Positions 11,408-20,666 of a stretch of DNA of 64,000 nucleotides are shown piece by piece. The notes under the pieces are model-generated. The model saw only the letters and a program-made list of their open reading frames with translations, did no database searches and was not told where the DNA came from. A program made the position numbers and the translations under genes. Within the stretch, counting starts at the first letter, position 1, and every line of letters starts with the position of its first letter. This stretch comes from Piscinibacter aquaticus. Its GTDB lineage: Bacteria > Pseudomonadota > Gammaproteobacteria > Burkholderiales > Burkholderiaceae_C. The DNA lies in NCBI GenBank assembly GCA_007994965.1, contig VOPW01000001.1, positions 3,906,001 to 3,970,000 on the forward strand. Reading direction: 5' to 3'.

Positions 11408-12346
11408 ATGGCCGCTTATCTGATCCGACGCCTGTGGCAGATGATCCCGACCCTGCTCGGTGTCGTGCTGCTGGTGTTCTTCCTCTTCAAGGCCTTCGGC
11501 GGCGATCCCGCCGAGATCCTCGGCGGCCTGTCCGCCTCGCCCGAACAGATCGATGCCATCCGCCAGCAGCTCGGCCTGAACGAGCCGTGGTGGGTGCAGC
11601 TGGGCATCTTCCTCAAGCAGATCGTCACCTTCGACTGGGGCCGCAGCTGGGCCACCAACGAATCGGTGGCCAACCTGTTCGCCACGCGCCTGCCGGCCAC
11701 GCTGACGGTGATGGTGCCGATCCTGCTGCTCGATACGCTGCTGGCGATTCCGATCGCGCTGCTGGTGGCCTATGTGCGCGGCTCGCTGACCGACCGCTCG
11801 ATCATGGTGGCCACCACCATCGCGCTGTCGATCTCCTTCCTCGTCTACGTGATCGTCGGCCAGTACGTCTTCGCCTTCCAGCTCGGCTGGTTCCCGGTGC
11901 AGGGCTGGACCGACAGCGTGGCGACCAACCTGCTCGTCTACACGCCGCTGCCGGTGCTGCTGGCGGTGATGGTGGGCCTGGCGCCGCAGACGCGGCTGTA
12001 CCGCACCTTCTTCCTCGACGAGATCGGCCAGGACTACGTGCGCACCGCGCGCGCCAAGGGCCTGACCGAGCCGCGCATCCTGCTGACGCACGTGATGCGC
12101 AACGCGATGATCCCGATCCTCACCAACGTGGCGGTGTCGCTGCCGGGCATCTTCGTCGGCTCCTTCCTGATCGAGGTGTTCTTCTCGATCCCCGGCCTGG
12201 GCCGCGAGGTGCTGCTGGCGGTCAACCGCAGCGACTATCCCGTCATCCAGGCGGTGACCGTCTACCTTGCCGTCATCACGATGGTGGTCAATCTGCTCAC
12301 CGACGTGCTCTACAAGCTGGTCGATCCGCGGGTGGTGCTGAAATGA
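11408..12346 (+). CDS. Oligopeptide-type ABC transporter permease (DppB/OppB-like)
   Basis: Complete, 312 residues, about six membrane segments beginning with 'MIPTLLGVVLLVFFLF'. The cytoplasmic EAA-type loop is 'DYVRTARAKGLTEPRIL', where the ATPase docks, and 'LIEVFFSIPGLG' is the typical C-terminal signature of DppB-like subunits. 'AAGGAG' lies about 12 bases before the ATG (11394-11399), a long but usable spacing. The stop overlaps the next permease start (ATGA), so the two subunits should be made in equal amounts. It forms the inner-membrane channel for the solutes captured by the three binding proteins on the other strand. Confidence 0.92.
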   Translation: MAAYLIRRLWQMIPTLLGVVLLVFFLFKAFGGDPAEILGGLSASPEQIDAIRQQLGLNEPWWVQLGIFLKQIVTFDWGRSWATNESVANLFATRLPATLTVMVPILLLDTLLAIPIALLVAYVRGSLTDRSIMVATTIALSISFLVYVIVGQYVFAFQLGWFPVQGWTDSVATNLLVYTPLPVLLAVMVGLAPQTRLYRTFFLDEIGQDYVRTARAKGLTEPRILLTHVMRNAMIPILTNVAVSLPGIFVGSFLIEVFFSIPGLGREVLLAVNRSDYPVIQAVTVYLAVITMVVNLLTDVLYKLVDPRVVLK

Positions 12347-13385
12347 GCGCGGTGATGACGATGAATGCGGCGCCGAGCCGTTCCGAGGGCGTGTGGGCCG
12401 CAGCCGGCGCCGCTTCAAGGGTGACCGCGTCGGCATGGCCTCGATGGTGATCGTCGCCGGCTTCGCGCTGCTGATGATCGCCGCGGCGCTGAACCCGGTG
12501 GCCGCCGACTGGCAGCGCGAGATCGGCGTGCCCAATGCCCCGCCCACCTTCATGGGCCCGGCGGCCAAGGAAACCGCGACGGCCATTCCGGTGCCCAGCG
12601 GCCCGAACGTCGATATCTCGGCCGTGGATCCTCTGGCACCAAAGTATGCCGAGTGGGCCGAGCTGGCGAAGAAATACCAGACCACCGACACGATCAAGCG
12701 CGAGACCCTGCCCTTCGGCGGCGACCGCCTTGGCCGCGACGTGCTGGCCAAGGCGATCAAGGGTGCGGAGATCTCGGTCTTCGTCGGCGTGGCCGCGGCC
12801 ATCGTCGCCACGCTGATCGGCACGGTGCTGGGCGCGCTGGCCGGCTTCTTCGGCGGCCGCGTCGGCGACTTCCTCGAGTGGCTCTACAACGTCTTCACCT
12901 CGATCCCCGGCATCCTGCTGATCTTCGCCTTCGCGGCGGTGGCCGGGCGCGGCGTGCAGTCGGTGGTGCTGATCCTCGGCCTGACGGGCTGGACGGGCAT
13001 CTACCGCCTGGTGCGCGCCGAGTTCCTGAAGCACTCGGTGCGCGAATACGTGCGTGCCGCCGAAGCGATCGGGGCGAGCGCCGCCTCGCGCATCTTCCGC
13101 CACATCCTGCCGAACGTCAGCCATGTGATCCTGGTGCAGCTGTCGATCCTCGTCGTCGGCTTCATCAAGGCGGAGGTGATCCTGTCCTACCTCGGCCTCG
13201 GCGTGAGCGTCGACCCGGTGTCGTGGGGCACGATGCTCGCCGAAGCGCAGAGCGAGCTGATCCTCGGCCACTGGTGGCAGCTGGCCGCGGCGACGGCTTT
13301 CATGGCGGTGTTCGTGACCGCCTTCTCGCTGATGACCGACGCGCTGCGCGATGCGCTCGATCCCAAGCTGCGCGGCGCGGAGTAA
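12343..13385 (+). CDS. Oligopeptide-type ABC transporter permease (DppC/OppC-like, one frame break)
   Basis: About 347 residues from ATG 12343, coupled to the previous gene. One base is missing in a G run near 12399 ('TGTGGG' where 'TGTGGGG' restores 'WGRSRRRFKGDR'). Beyond it the protein is normal: a first membrane helix, a long periplasmic loop ending 'FGGDRLGRDVLAKAIKGAEIS', further helices, and the EAA loop 'EYVRAAEAIGASAASRIF'. The region 'LSYLGLGVSVDPVSWGTML' is the classic DppC/OppC signature. Three bases separate it from the ATPase gene. Confidence 0.9.
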
Positions 13386-13388
13386 GAC

Positions 13389-15088
13389 ATGCTGTTGACG
13401 ATCAACGATCTGCGGGTGCGCTTCCGCATGGGCCGCGGCCACAAGGTCAGCTACGCCGAGGCCGTGGGCCGCGGCACCCAGGGCGTGAGCTTCGAGGTGC
13501 CGGAGAACACCACCGTCGCATTGGTGGGCGAATCCGGTTCCGGCAAGAGCGTGACGGCCATGTCCATCCTCAACCTGCTGCCGGAGAACGCCGAGCGGCA
13601 GGGCGCGATCAGCTTCCAGGGCCGCGACCTGCTCGCCGCCTCGCTGAGCGAGCTGCAGGCGATGCGCGGCAAGGACATCGCGTGTGTCTTCCAGGACCCG
13701 ATGACCTCGCTGAACCCGGTGTTCACCATCGGCCAGCAGCTGTGCGAGCCGATGGAGCGCCACCTCGGCCTGAACCGGCGCCAGGCGATGGAGAAGGCCG
13801 AGGCGCTGCTCGCCGAGGTGGGTCTGCCCGAGCCGAAGCGGCGCCTCGCGGCGCATCCGCACGAGCTCTCGGGCGGCCAGCAGCAGCGCGTGATGATCGC
13901 GATGGCGCTGTCGTGCGAGCCGAAGCTCTTGATCGCCGACGAGCCGACGACGGCACTCGACGTGACCATCCAGCGCCAGATCATCGAACTGCTCGCGCGG
14001 CTGAAGGACAAGCACCGCATGAGCATGCTGTTCATCAGCCACGACCTCGGCCTCGTGGGCGAGATCGCCGACCGTGTGGTGGTGATGCGCCAGGGCACGG
14101 TGCGCGAGCAAGGCGCGGTGGCCGACATCTTCGCCCGCCCGCAGGATCCGTACACCCGGGCGCTGCTCGCCTGCCGGCCGACGCTCGACCAGCGCAGCCC
14201 GCGGCTGATGGTGATCGACGACCACATCGCCGGCGACGGCAAGGCCGCCGAGCGCGTGGCCAAGCCGAAGGATCCGCAGGCACCGGTGGTGCTCGAGGCC
14301 ACCGGCATCACCAAGAGCTTCTGGATCCGCCAGGGTGTCTTCGGCCGGCGCGAGTTCCAGGCCGTCAAGGGCGCGAGCTTCACGCTGCGCCGCGGCCACA
14401 CGCTGGGCATCGTCGGCGAATCGGGCTCGGGCAAGACCACGCTCGGCCTCACGCTGCTGCGCCTGCACGAGCAGGCCGGCGGGCCGGTGGGCGGCAAGGC
14501 CATGTTCGACGGGCGCGACCTGCTGGCGCTGTCGCGCCAGGAGATGCTGCCGGTGCGCCGGCGCATCCAGGTGGTGTTCCAGAACCCCTATGCCTCGCTG
14601 AACCCGCGCTTCACGGTGGCCCAGACGCTCACCGAGCCGATGGCCATCCACGGCGTGGGCACGAGCGATGCCGACCGCCAGGCCCGCGCCAGCGCGCTGC
14701 TGGCCAAGGTGGGACTGGACGACTCCGCGCTCAACAAGTATCCGCACGAGTTCTCCGGCGGCCAGCGCCAGCGCATCGCGATCGCGCGCTGCCTGACGCT
14801 GGACCCGGAAGTGCTGGTGCTCGACGAGGCCGTCAGCGCGCTCGACGTGTCGGTGCAGGCGCAGGTGCTCAACCTGCTCAAGGACCTGCAGGACGAACTC
14901 GGGCTCGCCTACATCTTCATCAGCCACGATCTGGCCGTGGTTCGCTTCATGGCCGACGAGGTGCTGGTGATGAAGGATGGCCAGTGGTCGAGCAGGCCGG
15001 CGTCGAGCAGATCCTCGAGTCGCCGCGCGAGGACTACACCCGCCGACTGCTCGGCGCGGTGCCCCGCGGTTACAAGGCGGCCGCCTGA
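13389..15088 (+). CDS. Double ATP-binding subunit of an oligopeptide-type ABC transporter (one frame break near the end)
   Basis: About 567 residues, equal to DppD and DppF joined in one chain. Half 1 has Walker A 'GESGSGKSVT', signature 'LSGGQQQRV' and Walker B 'LLIADEPTTALD'. Half 2 has 'GESGSGKTTLG', 'FSGGQRQRIAIA' and 'LVLDEAVSALD'. Each half has the Q-loop ('VFQDPMTSLNP', 'VFQNPYASLNP') and switch His ('FISHDL'). A single G is missing near 14985, moving the true ending 'VVEQAGVEQILESPREDY' to another frame that stops at 15088. It powers uptake through the two permeases just upstream. Confidence 0.92.
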
Positions 15089-15144
15089 AATCCACAAGGC
15101 TCGACCCGTTTGGTCGGCCTTGTATCTGAGCACTTACATTTCGG

Positions 15145-15199
15145 CCCGTTTTTGCCGGGGTGCCTGTGGCGCCCCAGCGAAAACGGGTCTCTTTTCGTG
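15145..15199 (+). terminator. Intrinsic terminator after the ABC ATPase gene
   Basis: Arms 15145-15164 and 15168-15187 form a 20-pair stem with a three-base loop: 17 Watson-Crick pairs, two G-U pairs and one mismatch. 'TCTCTTTT' follows at 15188. It lies 57 bases past the ATPase stop and would end the importer transcript. Confidence 0.7.
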
Positions 15200-15323
15200 A
15201 CTTTCCGCACGGCATTTCTTCCGCGCCGGCATGGCACGGCTGATGCGTTGGCAAGCGCACACCCCCGAATGCGACACGAACGCCAGACGGGGATCACGAG
15301 ACCTACCGGACGCCGTTGACACC

Positions 15324-15542
15324 ATGCCGAACGCTCGCACGCCTTTCGCCCCCGCCACCCGCCGCCTGCGTGCGGCCGGCCCGCACGGCCAGGGCGGCGC
15401 GTCGTCGCTGCTGCGCCTGTCCAATGCCGCCGCGCCGCGCCTGCCCAAGGCCCCGGCGCTGGCCGACTGGGTGCAGCGCGCGGCCGGCGTGCTCGGCCTG
15501 AAGCACGAAGGCCCGGCGTTCGCGGCCAGCGAATTCCGTTGA
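15324..15542 (+). CDS. Small hypothetical protein, 72 residues
   Basis: I do not recognise this protein. It is Ala/Pro/Arg-rich, with no membrane segment or known motif, and ends '…FAASEFR'. The only convincing tract is 'LADWVQRAAGVLGL', which could form an amphipathic helix. No Shine-Dalgarno is visible before ATG 15324. An upstream ATG at 15231 in the same frame would give 103 residues but has no better ribosome site and sits within 35 bases of the preceding terminator. It is followed 17 bases later by another small ORF in the same direction, so the pair may be co-transcribed. Confidence 0.4.
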   Translation: MPNARTPFAPATRRLRAAGPHGQGGASSLLRLSNAAAPRLPKAPALADWVQRAAGVLGLKHEGPAFAASEFR

Positions 15543-15559
15543 ATCGAGGAGCGCCGACC

Positions 15560-15724
15560 ATGCCCCCGATCGCCCTGACCCCCGCGCCGCGGCTGAGCAC
15601 GGCGCAGCCGGTGCGTCCCACCACCATCCGGCCGGTGGTTGCACCGCGCCAGACCCAGGTTCTGAAGTCGAGCCGCGAGTGGGCTCAACTGTCCTTGTTT
15701 CCGCGCCCGAGCGGCGCACGCTGA
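15560..15724 (+). CDS. Small hypothetical protein, 54 residues
   Basis: Unrecognised. It has a good ribosome site, 'GAGGAG' about nine bases before ATG 15560, which is the main reason to believe it. The product is Pro/Arg/Thr-rich, basic, lacks a signal peptide or membrane segment, and ends with '…SLFPRPSGAR'. Together with 15324-15542 it fills the gap between the importer terminator and a second structured element at 15791-15860, which may be its terminator. Confidence 0.45.
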   Translation: MPPIALTPAPRLSTAQPVRPTTIRPVVAPRQTQVLKSSREWAQLSLFPRPSGAR

Positions 15725-15790
15725 GTTTGTTCTGAGAGGAAGTGTTCGAGGGGAGTGAGAGTTTTTAGCGGACTGACACCTGTCCACCAA
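15725..15790. other. Gap before the structured element
   Basis: A short purine-rich stretch with 'GAGAGTTTTTAG'. I see no gene or clear promoter in it. Confidence 0.3.
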
Positions 15791-15860
15791 GGGAAGCGGG
15801 CGGATCCGGGGAGGTTGAGAGCGAGCCCCGGAAACATCGTCCCGCTTCCCTCTCTTTTTT
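15791..15860 (+). terminator. Two-tier hairpin ending in a T-run (terminator or small structured RNA)
   Basis: The outer stem is perfect: 15791-15800 pairs with 15841-15850 ('GGGAAGCGGG'/'CCCGCTTCCC'). Inside it, 15806-15811 pairs with 15826-15831 ('CCGGGG'/'CCCCGG') around a 14-base loop. The T-rich tail 'TCTCTTTTTT' fills 15851-15860. Flanking 'CCACCAA' (15784-15790) and 'TTTGGGTGG' (15858-15866) could extend or compete with the outer stem. It is a factor-independent terminator for the small ORFs, or the 3' end of a small RNA. Confidence 0.65.
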
Positions 15861-15951
15861 GGGTGGTCCGCCTCCCGGGTTCGACCTCTTCAAGACACCC
15901 TCCCCGCGCGTGACACTGCCGGTTCCACCGAGAACCCGCGAGGATCACGCG

Positions 15952-16940
15952 ATGCGCTCCCTCCCCCCGCCGCCGCTGGCTGGCCGCTGCCGCCGCCACC
16001 CTGCTTCCGCTGCCGCTGCTGGCCCAGACCGCCTGGCCGACCAAGCCGGTGAAGATCGTCGTGCCCTTTGCGCCGGCCGGCACCACCGACATCCTCGCCC
16101 GCGCGCTCGCACCGGAGCTGACCCGCGCCTTCGGCCAGCCCTTCGTGATCGAGAACAAGCCCGGCGCCGGCGGCAACCTCGGCGCCGACCGGTCGCGAAA
16201 TCGAACGACGGCCACACGCTGCTGATGGGCACGGTGGGCACGCACGCCATCAACCCGACGCTGTACGCGAAGATGCCCTACGACCACGTGAAGGACTTCG
16301 TGCCCGTCACGCTGGTGGCCGGCGTGCCCAACGTGCTGGTGATGAACCCCGCCAAGGCCGAGGCGCTGGGCATCCAGGGCGTGCCCGACCTGATCCGCGT
16401 CGCGAAGGCGAGCCCCGGAGGCTCAACATGGCCAGCAGCGGCAACGGCACCTCCATCCACCTCGCCGGTGAACTCTTCAAGAGCATGACCGGCACCTACA
16501 TGGTCCACTTCCCCTACCGCGGCTCGGGGCCGGCGCTGATGGACCTGATCGGCGGCAACATGGACCTGATGTTCGACAACCTGCCCTCGGCGATGCCGCA
16601 CATCAAGGCCGGCAAGCTCAAGGCGCTGGCGGTGACCAGCGCCGAGCGCAGCGCCGCGCTGCCAGATCTGCCGACCATTGCCGAGGCCGGGCCGCTGAAG
16701 GGCTTCGAGGCGAGTTCCTGGTTCGGCCTGCTCGCGCCCGCCAGCACGCCGGCCGACGTGGTCAACCGGCTGCAGCAGGAAACCGCGAAGGCGCTGGCCA
16801 CGCCGGCGATGAAGGAGCGGCTGCTCGCGCAGGGCGCGATCCCCAGCGGCATGAGCCCCGCGGACTTCGCGGCGCTGATCGCCGCCGAGACGAAGAAGTG
16901 GGCGGCGGTCGTGAAGGCCTCCGGCGCCAAAGTCGATTGA
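15952..16940 (+). CDS. Bug-family (tripartite tricarboxylate) periplasmic binding protein (three frame breaks)
   Basis: About 329 residues from ATG 15952, with 'AGGA' ten bases upstream. After correcting a C-run slip near 15972 the N-terminus reads as a basic 'RRRWL' then Ala/Leu core ending 'LLAQ', a Tat- or Sec-type signal. Family markers: '[19 protein letters not shown]', '[15 protein letters not shown]', '[16 protein letters not shown]', '[17 protein letters not shown]' and '[21 protein letters not shown]'. Further breaks near 16195 and 16420 each fit one lost base. Bug proteins bind carboxylates and other small solutes in the periplasm. No TctA/TctB membrane genes are adjacent, so it is an orphan receptor, as is common in Burkholderiales. 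Confidence 0.85.
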
Positions 16941-16944
16941 TGAC

Positions 16945-17015
16945 GACCCCCAGCTCGCTACGCTCGCGGCCCCCGGGCGCGCCGCCGGCTTGGGAGCGGC
17001 CCGGCGCCGGCGGCC
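16945..17015. repeat. Intergenic GC hairpin repeat, copy 2
   Basis: Matches copy 1 (3691-3758) block by block and, like it, starts within a few bases of a stop codon. A perfect 9-pair stem joins 16981-16989 to 17006-17014. It ends only four bases before the SulP start codon, so it could influence translation or partial termination into that gene. Confidence 0.65.
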
Positions 17016-17018
17016 CTC

Positions 17019-18704
17019 ATGACTGAACGATGGCGGTCCTACCGCCGTGACGCGCTGCGCGACGACCTCGTCGCCGCATTCATCGTCGCCATCCTGCTGA
17101 TCCCGCAGAGCCCGGCCTACGCGATCCTCGCCGGGTTGCCGCCGCAGGTGGGCGTCTACGCGACGATCCTGCCGATGCTCGCCTATGCGGCGCTCGGCTC
17201 GTCGAGCGTCAACTCGGTCGGCCCGGTGGCGGTGGTGGCACTGCTCACCGCGCAGGCGATCGCGCCGGTGGTGGCCGAGGGCACGCCGGCCACCGCGGCC
17301 GCGCTGGTGCTGGCCGCCGAGGCCGGGCTGCTGCTCGGCGCCGCGGCGCTGTTCCGCCTCGATGCGCTGGCGGCGCTGCTGTCCACGCCGGTGCTGCACG
17401 GCTTTTCCACCGGCGCGGCACTGGCGATCACGCTGTCGCAGTTGCCCGCGCTGCTGGGTAGCCCGGCCAAGGGCTTCACCGCGCCCGAGCTGATCGGCTC
17501 CTGGTGGGCCGGCGGCGTGGCGGGCCATGCGGCCACCGCGGCCTTCGGCCTCGGGGCGCTGGCGCTGCTGTGGTGGGCACGCGGCCACGCGCGCGCACTG
17601 CTGGCGCGCTGGCTGACGCCGGCCACGGCCTCGCTGCTGGCCCGCTGTGCGCCGCTGGGGGTGGTGGCACTGTCCATCGCGCTGGCGTGGACGCTGCAGG
17701 CCGATGCACGCGGCGTCTCGCTCGTTGGCGCCCTGCCCACACTCGCGCTGCCGCTGGCGCTGCCGCCGCTGGACGCCGCGCTGTGGTGGCGGCTGCTGCC
17801 CAGCGCCGTGCCGCTGGCGCTGGTGACCTTCGTCAGCAGCCTCGCGGTGGCCGAAGGCTGGCACTGCGCCGCCGCGAGCAGGTCGATGCGCGGCGCGAAC
17901 TCGCCGGCCTCGCCGCAGCCGATCTGGTCTCGGCCTTCTCGGCCGGCATGCCGATCGGCGGCAGCTTCTCGCGCGGCGCGCTCAATGCCGAGGCGGGTGC
18001 GCGCACACGCATGGCCGGTGCCTGGGCCGCGCTGCTGATGGCGCTGGCCACGCTGCTGCTGGCCGTGCCGCTCGCCCTGGCTGCCGCGCGCGGTACTGGC
18101 GGCCAGCATCGTGATCGCCGTGCTCGGTGTGGTCGAGTGGCGCGCCTTCTCGGAGGCGCGGCGTTATGCGCCGCCGGAGTTCGTGCTGATGGTGATCGTC
18201 GGCGCGCTGACGCTGTTCGTGGGCTCGGAGGCGGCGCTGGCCACCGGCGTGGCGCTGTCGATCGGGCTGCTGCTGCAGCGCAGTGCCAACCCTCACGTGG
18301 CACGCATCGGCCGCGTCGGCGACACCGAGCATTACCGCAACGTCGAGCGCCACGCGGTGCAGTGCACGCCGGGGGTGCTGGCGCTGCGCATCGACGAAAG
18401 CCTGGTCTTCACCAACGCGCGCCGGCTGGTCAACGTGGTCGACCGCCACCTCGCCGCACTGCCCGACACGCGCCGCGTGGTGCTGCTGATGTCACCGGTC
18501 AACGCGATCGACTACAGCGCGCTGGAGGCGCTGCGGGCGTTGCACGACGTGCTCGCCGGGCGCGGCATCCGGCTCGATCTCACCGAGGTGAAGGGCCCGG
18601 TGCTCGACCGGCTGCGCGCCGGCGGCTGGGCGCAATGGTTCCGCGGCCGCGTCTTCCTCAGCCACCACCAGGGCATGCTGGACGAATCGGGCCGCGGCCC
18701 TTGA
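17019..18704 (+). CDS. SulP-family anion permease with STAS domain (two frame breaks)
   Basis: About 561 residues. The N-terminal 400 residues are a SulP transporter: 'DLVAAFIVAILLIPQSPAYAILAGLPPQVGVYATILPMLAYAALGSS' is a textbook start (read from the sequence in short pieces: 'DLVAAFIVAILLIPQ', 'AGLPPQVGVYA'), followed by many Ala/Leu helices. A cytoplasmic STAS domain ('GVLALRIDESLVFTNARRL', 'SPVNAIDYSALEAL') closes the protein. It likely moves sulfate or another anion (bicarbonate, carboxylate) across the inner membrane. One G is lost near 17868 and a second shift lies near 18090. The start follows hairpin repeat copy 2 directly. Confidence 0.88.
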
Positions 18705-18718
18705 GGTTCAGCGCGCGG

Positions 18719-20403
18719 TCAGACCGTCTCCCACACCACCTTGCGCCGCGAGGCCACCCAGCCGTCGTACTTGGCGGCATAGACCTCCTCGATCCGGTTG
18801 CGCTTGACCTTGAAGGTCGGCGTGATGAAGCCGTTGTCCACCGTCCAGGGCTCGGTCACCACCACCAGGCAGTCGAGCTGCTCGTGGGGATCGAGCGGGC
18901 CGTTCACCGCGGCGAGGTGCTCGGCCAGCGACGCTTCCATCGCGCTGCGGGCGGCGGCATCGCGGGCGCGCTGCGCGGCATCGGCATTGAGCATCACGAT
19001 GCCCAGCGGCTGGCCGAGGTTGGCGCCCGTCACCACGCAGGCCTCCACGGTGGCGTGCATCACCAGGCGATCCTCGATCGGCGCCGGCGCCACGTATTTG
19101 CCCTTGCTGGTCTTGAACAGGTCTTTCACGCGGCCGGTGATGCGCAGGTAGCCGTCGCTCTCCATCTGGCCCTTGTCGCCAGTGTGCAGCCAGCCGTCGG
19201 GCGTGAAGGTCTCGCGCGTCAGCGCCTCTTCCTTGTAGTAGCCGAGCATCAGCCCAGGGCTCTTCACCTGGATCTCGCCGTTGGCCGGGTCGAGCCGGCT
19301 CAGCACGCCGTCGTAGGGCAGGCCGACGGTGCCGGGGCGCTGCACGCCGGGCACGGTGGCGTGCGAGACGCCGCAGTTCTCCGTCATGCCGTACACCTCG
19401 ATGATCGGCAGGCCCAGCCTGGCGTACCAGGCCAGCAGCTCGGGCGGCATCGGTGCGGCGCCGCCGGCGGCGAAGGTGCACTGGTCGAGGCCGAGCGCCG
19501 AGAGGATCTTCTTCTTCACGATGCCGCGCAGGATGGGGATCTTCAGCAGCCGCTCCAGCTTGGCCGGCGGCATCTTGGCGTTGACGCCCTGCTGGAACTT
19601 GACCCACAGCCGCGGCACCGAGAAGAACACCGTCGGCGCGCGCGCTGCAGGTCGGCGGTGAAGGTGTCCAGGCTCTCGGCGAAGAACACGCTCATGCCGG
19701 TGGCCAGCAGGCCGTGCTCGACCAGCGTGCGCTCGGCCACGTGGGCCAGCGGCAGGTAGCTGAGCATGCGCGCGCTGCTGTCGATCGGCACGCGCTTGAG
19801 GCCCGCATGAATGGACCAGGCGAAGGTCGCGAAGCTGTGCATCACGCCCTTCGGATTGCCGGTGGTGCCCGAGGTGTACATGATGGTCGACAGCTCGTCG
19901 CCGTCGCGCACCGGCGATCCCTGCAGCGGCGGCGTGCGGCGGATGATGTCGTCCCAGCTCGGGTAGTCGTTCTTCGGCGACAGCGGATAGCTGATGCACG
20001 GCAGATCGGCCGGCACGCCGGGCTTCATCGCCTCCCAGCCGTCGAGCTTGCCGACGAAGACCAGCTTCGATTCGCTGTGCGTCAGGATCTGGCGGATGGT
20101 GTCGGGTGCGAGCGTGGGGTACAGCGGCACCGACACATGCCCGGCCATCCAGATCGCCCAATCGCTCATCAGCCAGTGGGCGCAGTTCTTCGACAGGATG
20201 GCGATGCGGCTGCCCTTCGGGAAGCCGAACGACTGCAAGTGCGCGGCCATGCGCCGCGTCTCGTCCATCACCTCGCGCCAGCTCATCTGGCGCACCACGC
20301 CGCCGCCCATCGGCTGCGTGAAGACGGTGCGGTCGGCCTGGGTCTTCTCCCAGTGGTACAGGCGCTGCAGGGCCAGCTGTTCGGGGGCGATGGTGACGCT
20401 CAT
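18719..20403 (-). CDS. Long-chain fatty-acid-CoA ligase type AMP-binding enzyme (one frame break)
   Basis: About 562 residues from ATG 20403. The adenylate-forming signature is 'TIMYTSGTTGNPKGVMHS'; other conserved blocks are 'LSYLPLAHVAERT', 'EVYGMTENCG', 'GWLHTGDKGQMESDGYLRITGR' and 'KTSKGKYVAPAPIE'. This layout fits long-chain (FadD15/ACSL-like) acyl-CoA synthetases, which activate fatty acids with ATP and CoA. A single base is lost near 19645, between 'FTADLQRA' and 'PTVFFSVPRLW'. It converges on the SulP gene. The exact chain length cannot be read from sequence. Confidence 0.87.
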
Positions 20404-20506
20404 GGTGGCGGTGACTCCTTTGCGGGCGCCACGCTAGTTCAAGGCCCTCGCGCCGCCATCCGGGTTGACCCGCCAGTAGGGTGATGTCTCCACTCCGGTC
20501 GTGACG

Positions 20507-20535
20507 AAAAAACGCCCGGCGGGTCGGGCCGGGCG
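20507..20535 (-). terminator. Intrinsic terminator of the porin gene
   Basis: On the minus strand a perfect 8-pair stem (20528-20535 with 20513-20520, 7-base loop) is followed directly by six T residues (20507-20512 read as A on plus). It lies about 130 bases past the porin stop. Confidence 0.85.
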
Positions 20536-20552
20536 AACGCTCTCTCGAGAAG

Positions 20553-20576
20553 CGGCGGGCGCGCGTGCGCCCGCCG
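20553..20576 (-). other. Second GC hairpin in the porin 3' region
   Basis: A perfect 10-pair stem (20553-20562 with 20567-20576) with tetraloop GCGT. No T-run follows. It sits between the porin stop and the terminator at 20507-20535 and may protect the mRNA 3' end. Confidence 0.55.
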
Positions 20577-20666
20577 TACAGGATCGGGAGGCAGGCCGTC
20601 GGAGTCGGATATTCGCGATCCCCCAACCGCAGCACAACCTCTTCGTCAGGCCGCCTCCCGAACTTG

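Noticed and set aside
15231..15323. Longer start for the 72-residue ORF
   Set aside because: No ribosome site, and it begins just after the terminator hairpin; kept only as an alternative.
20404..20500. tRNA or other RNA gene in the gap upstream of the acyl-CoA ligase
   Set aside because: No cloverleaf, T-loop motif or other RNA signature could be found; other gaps were scanned by eye with the same result.
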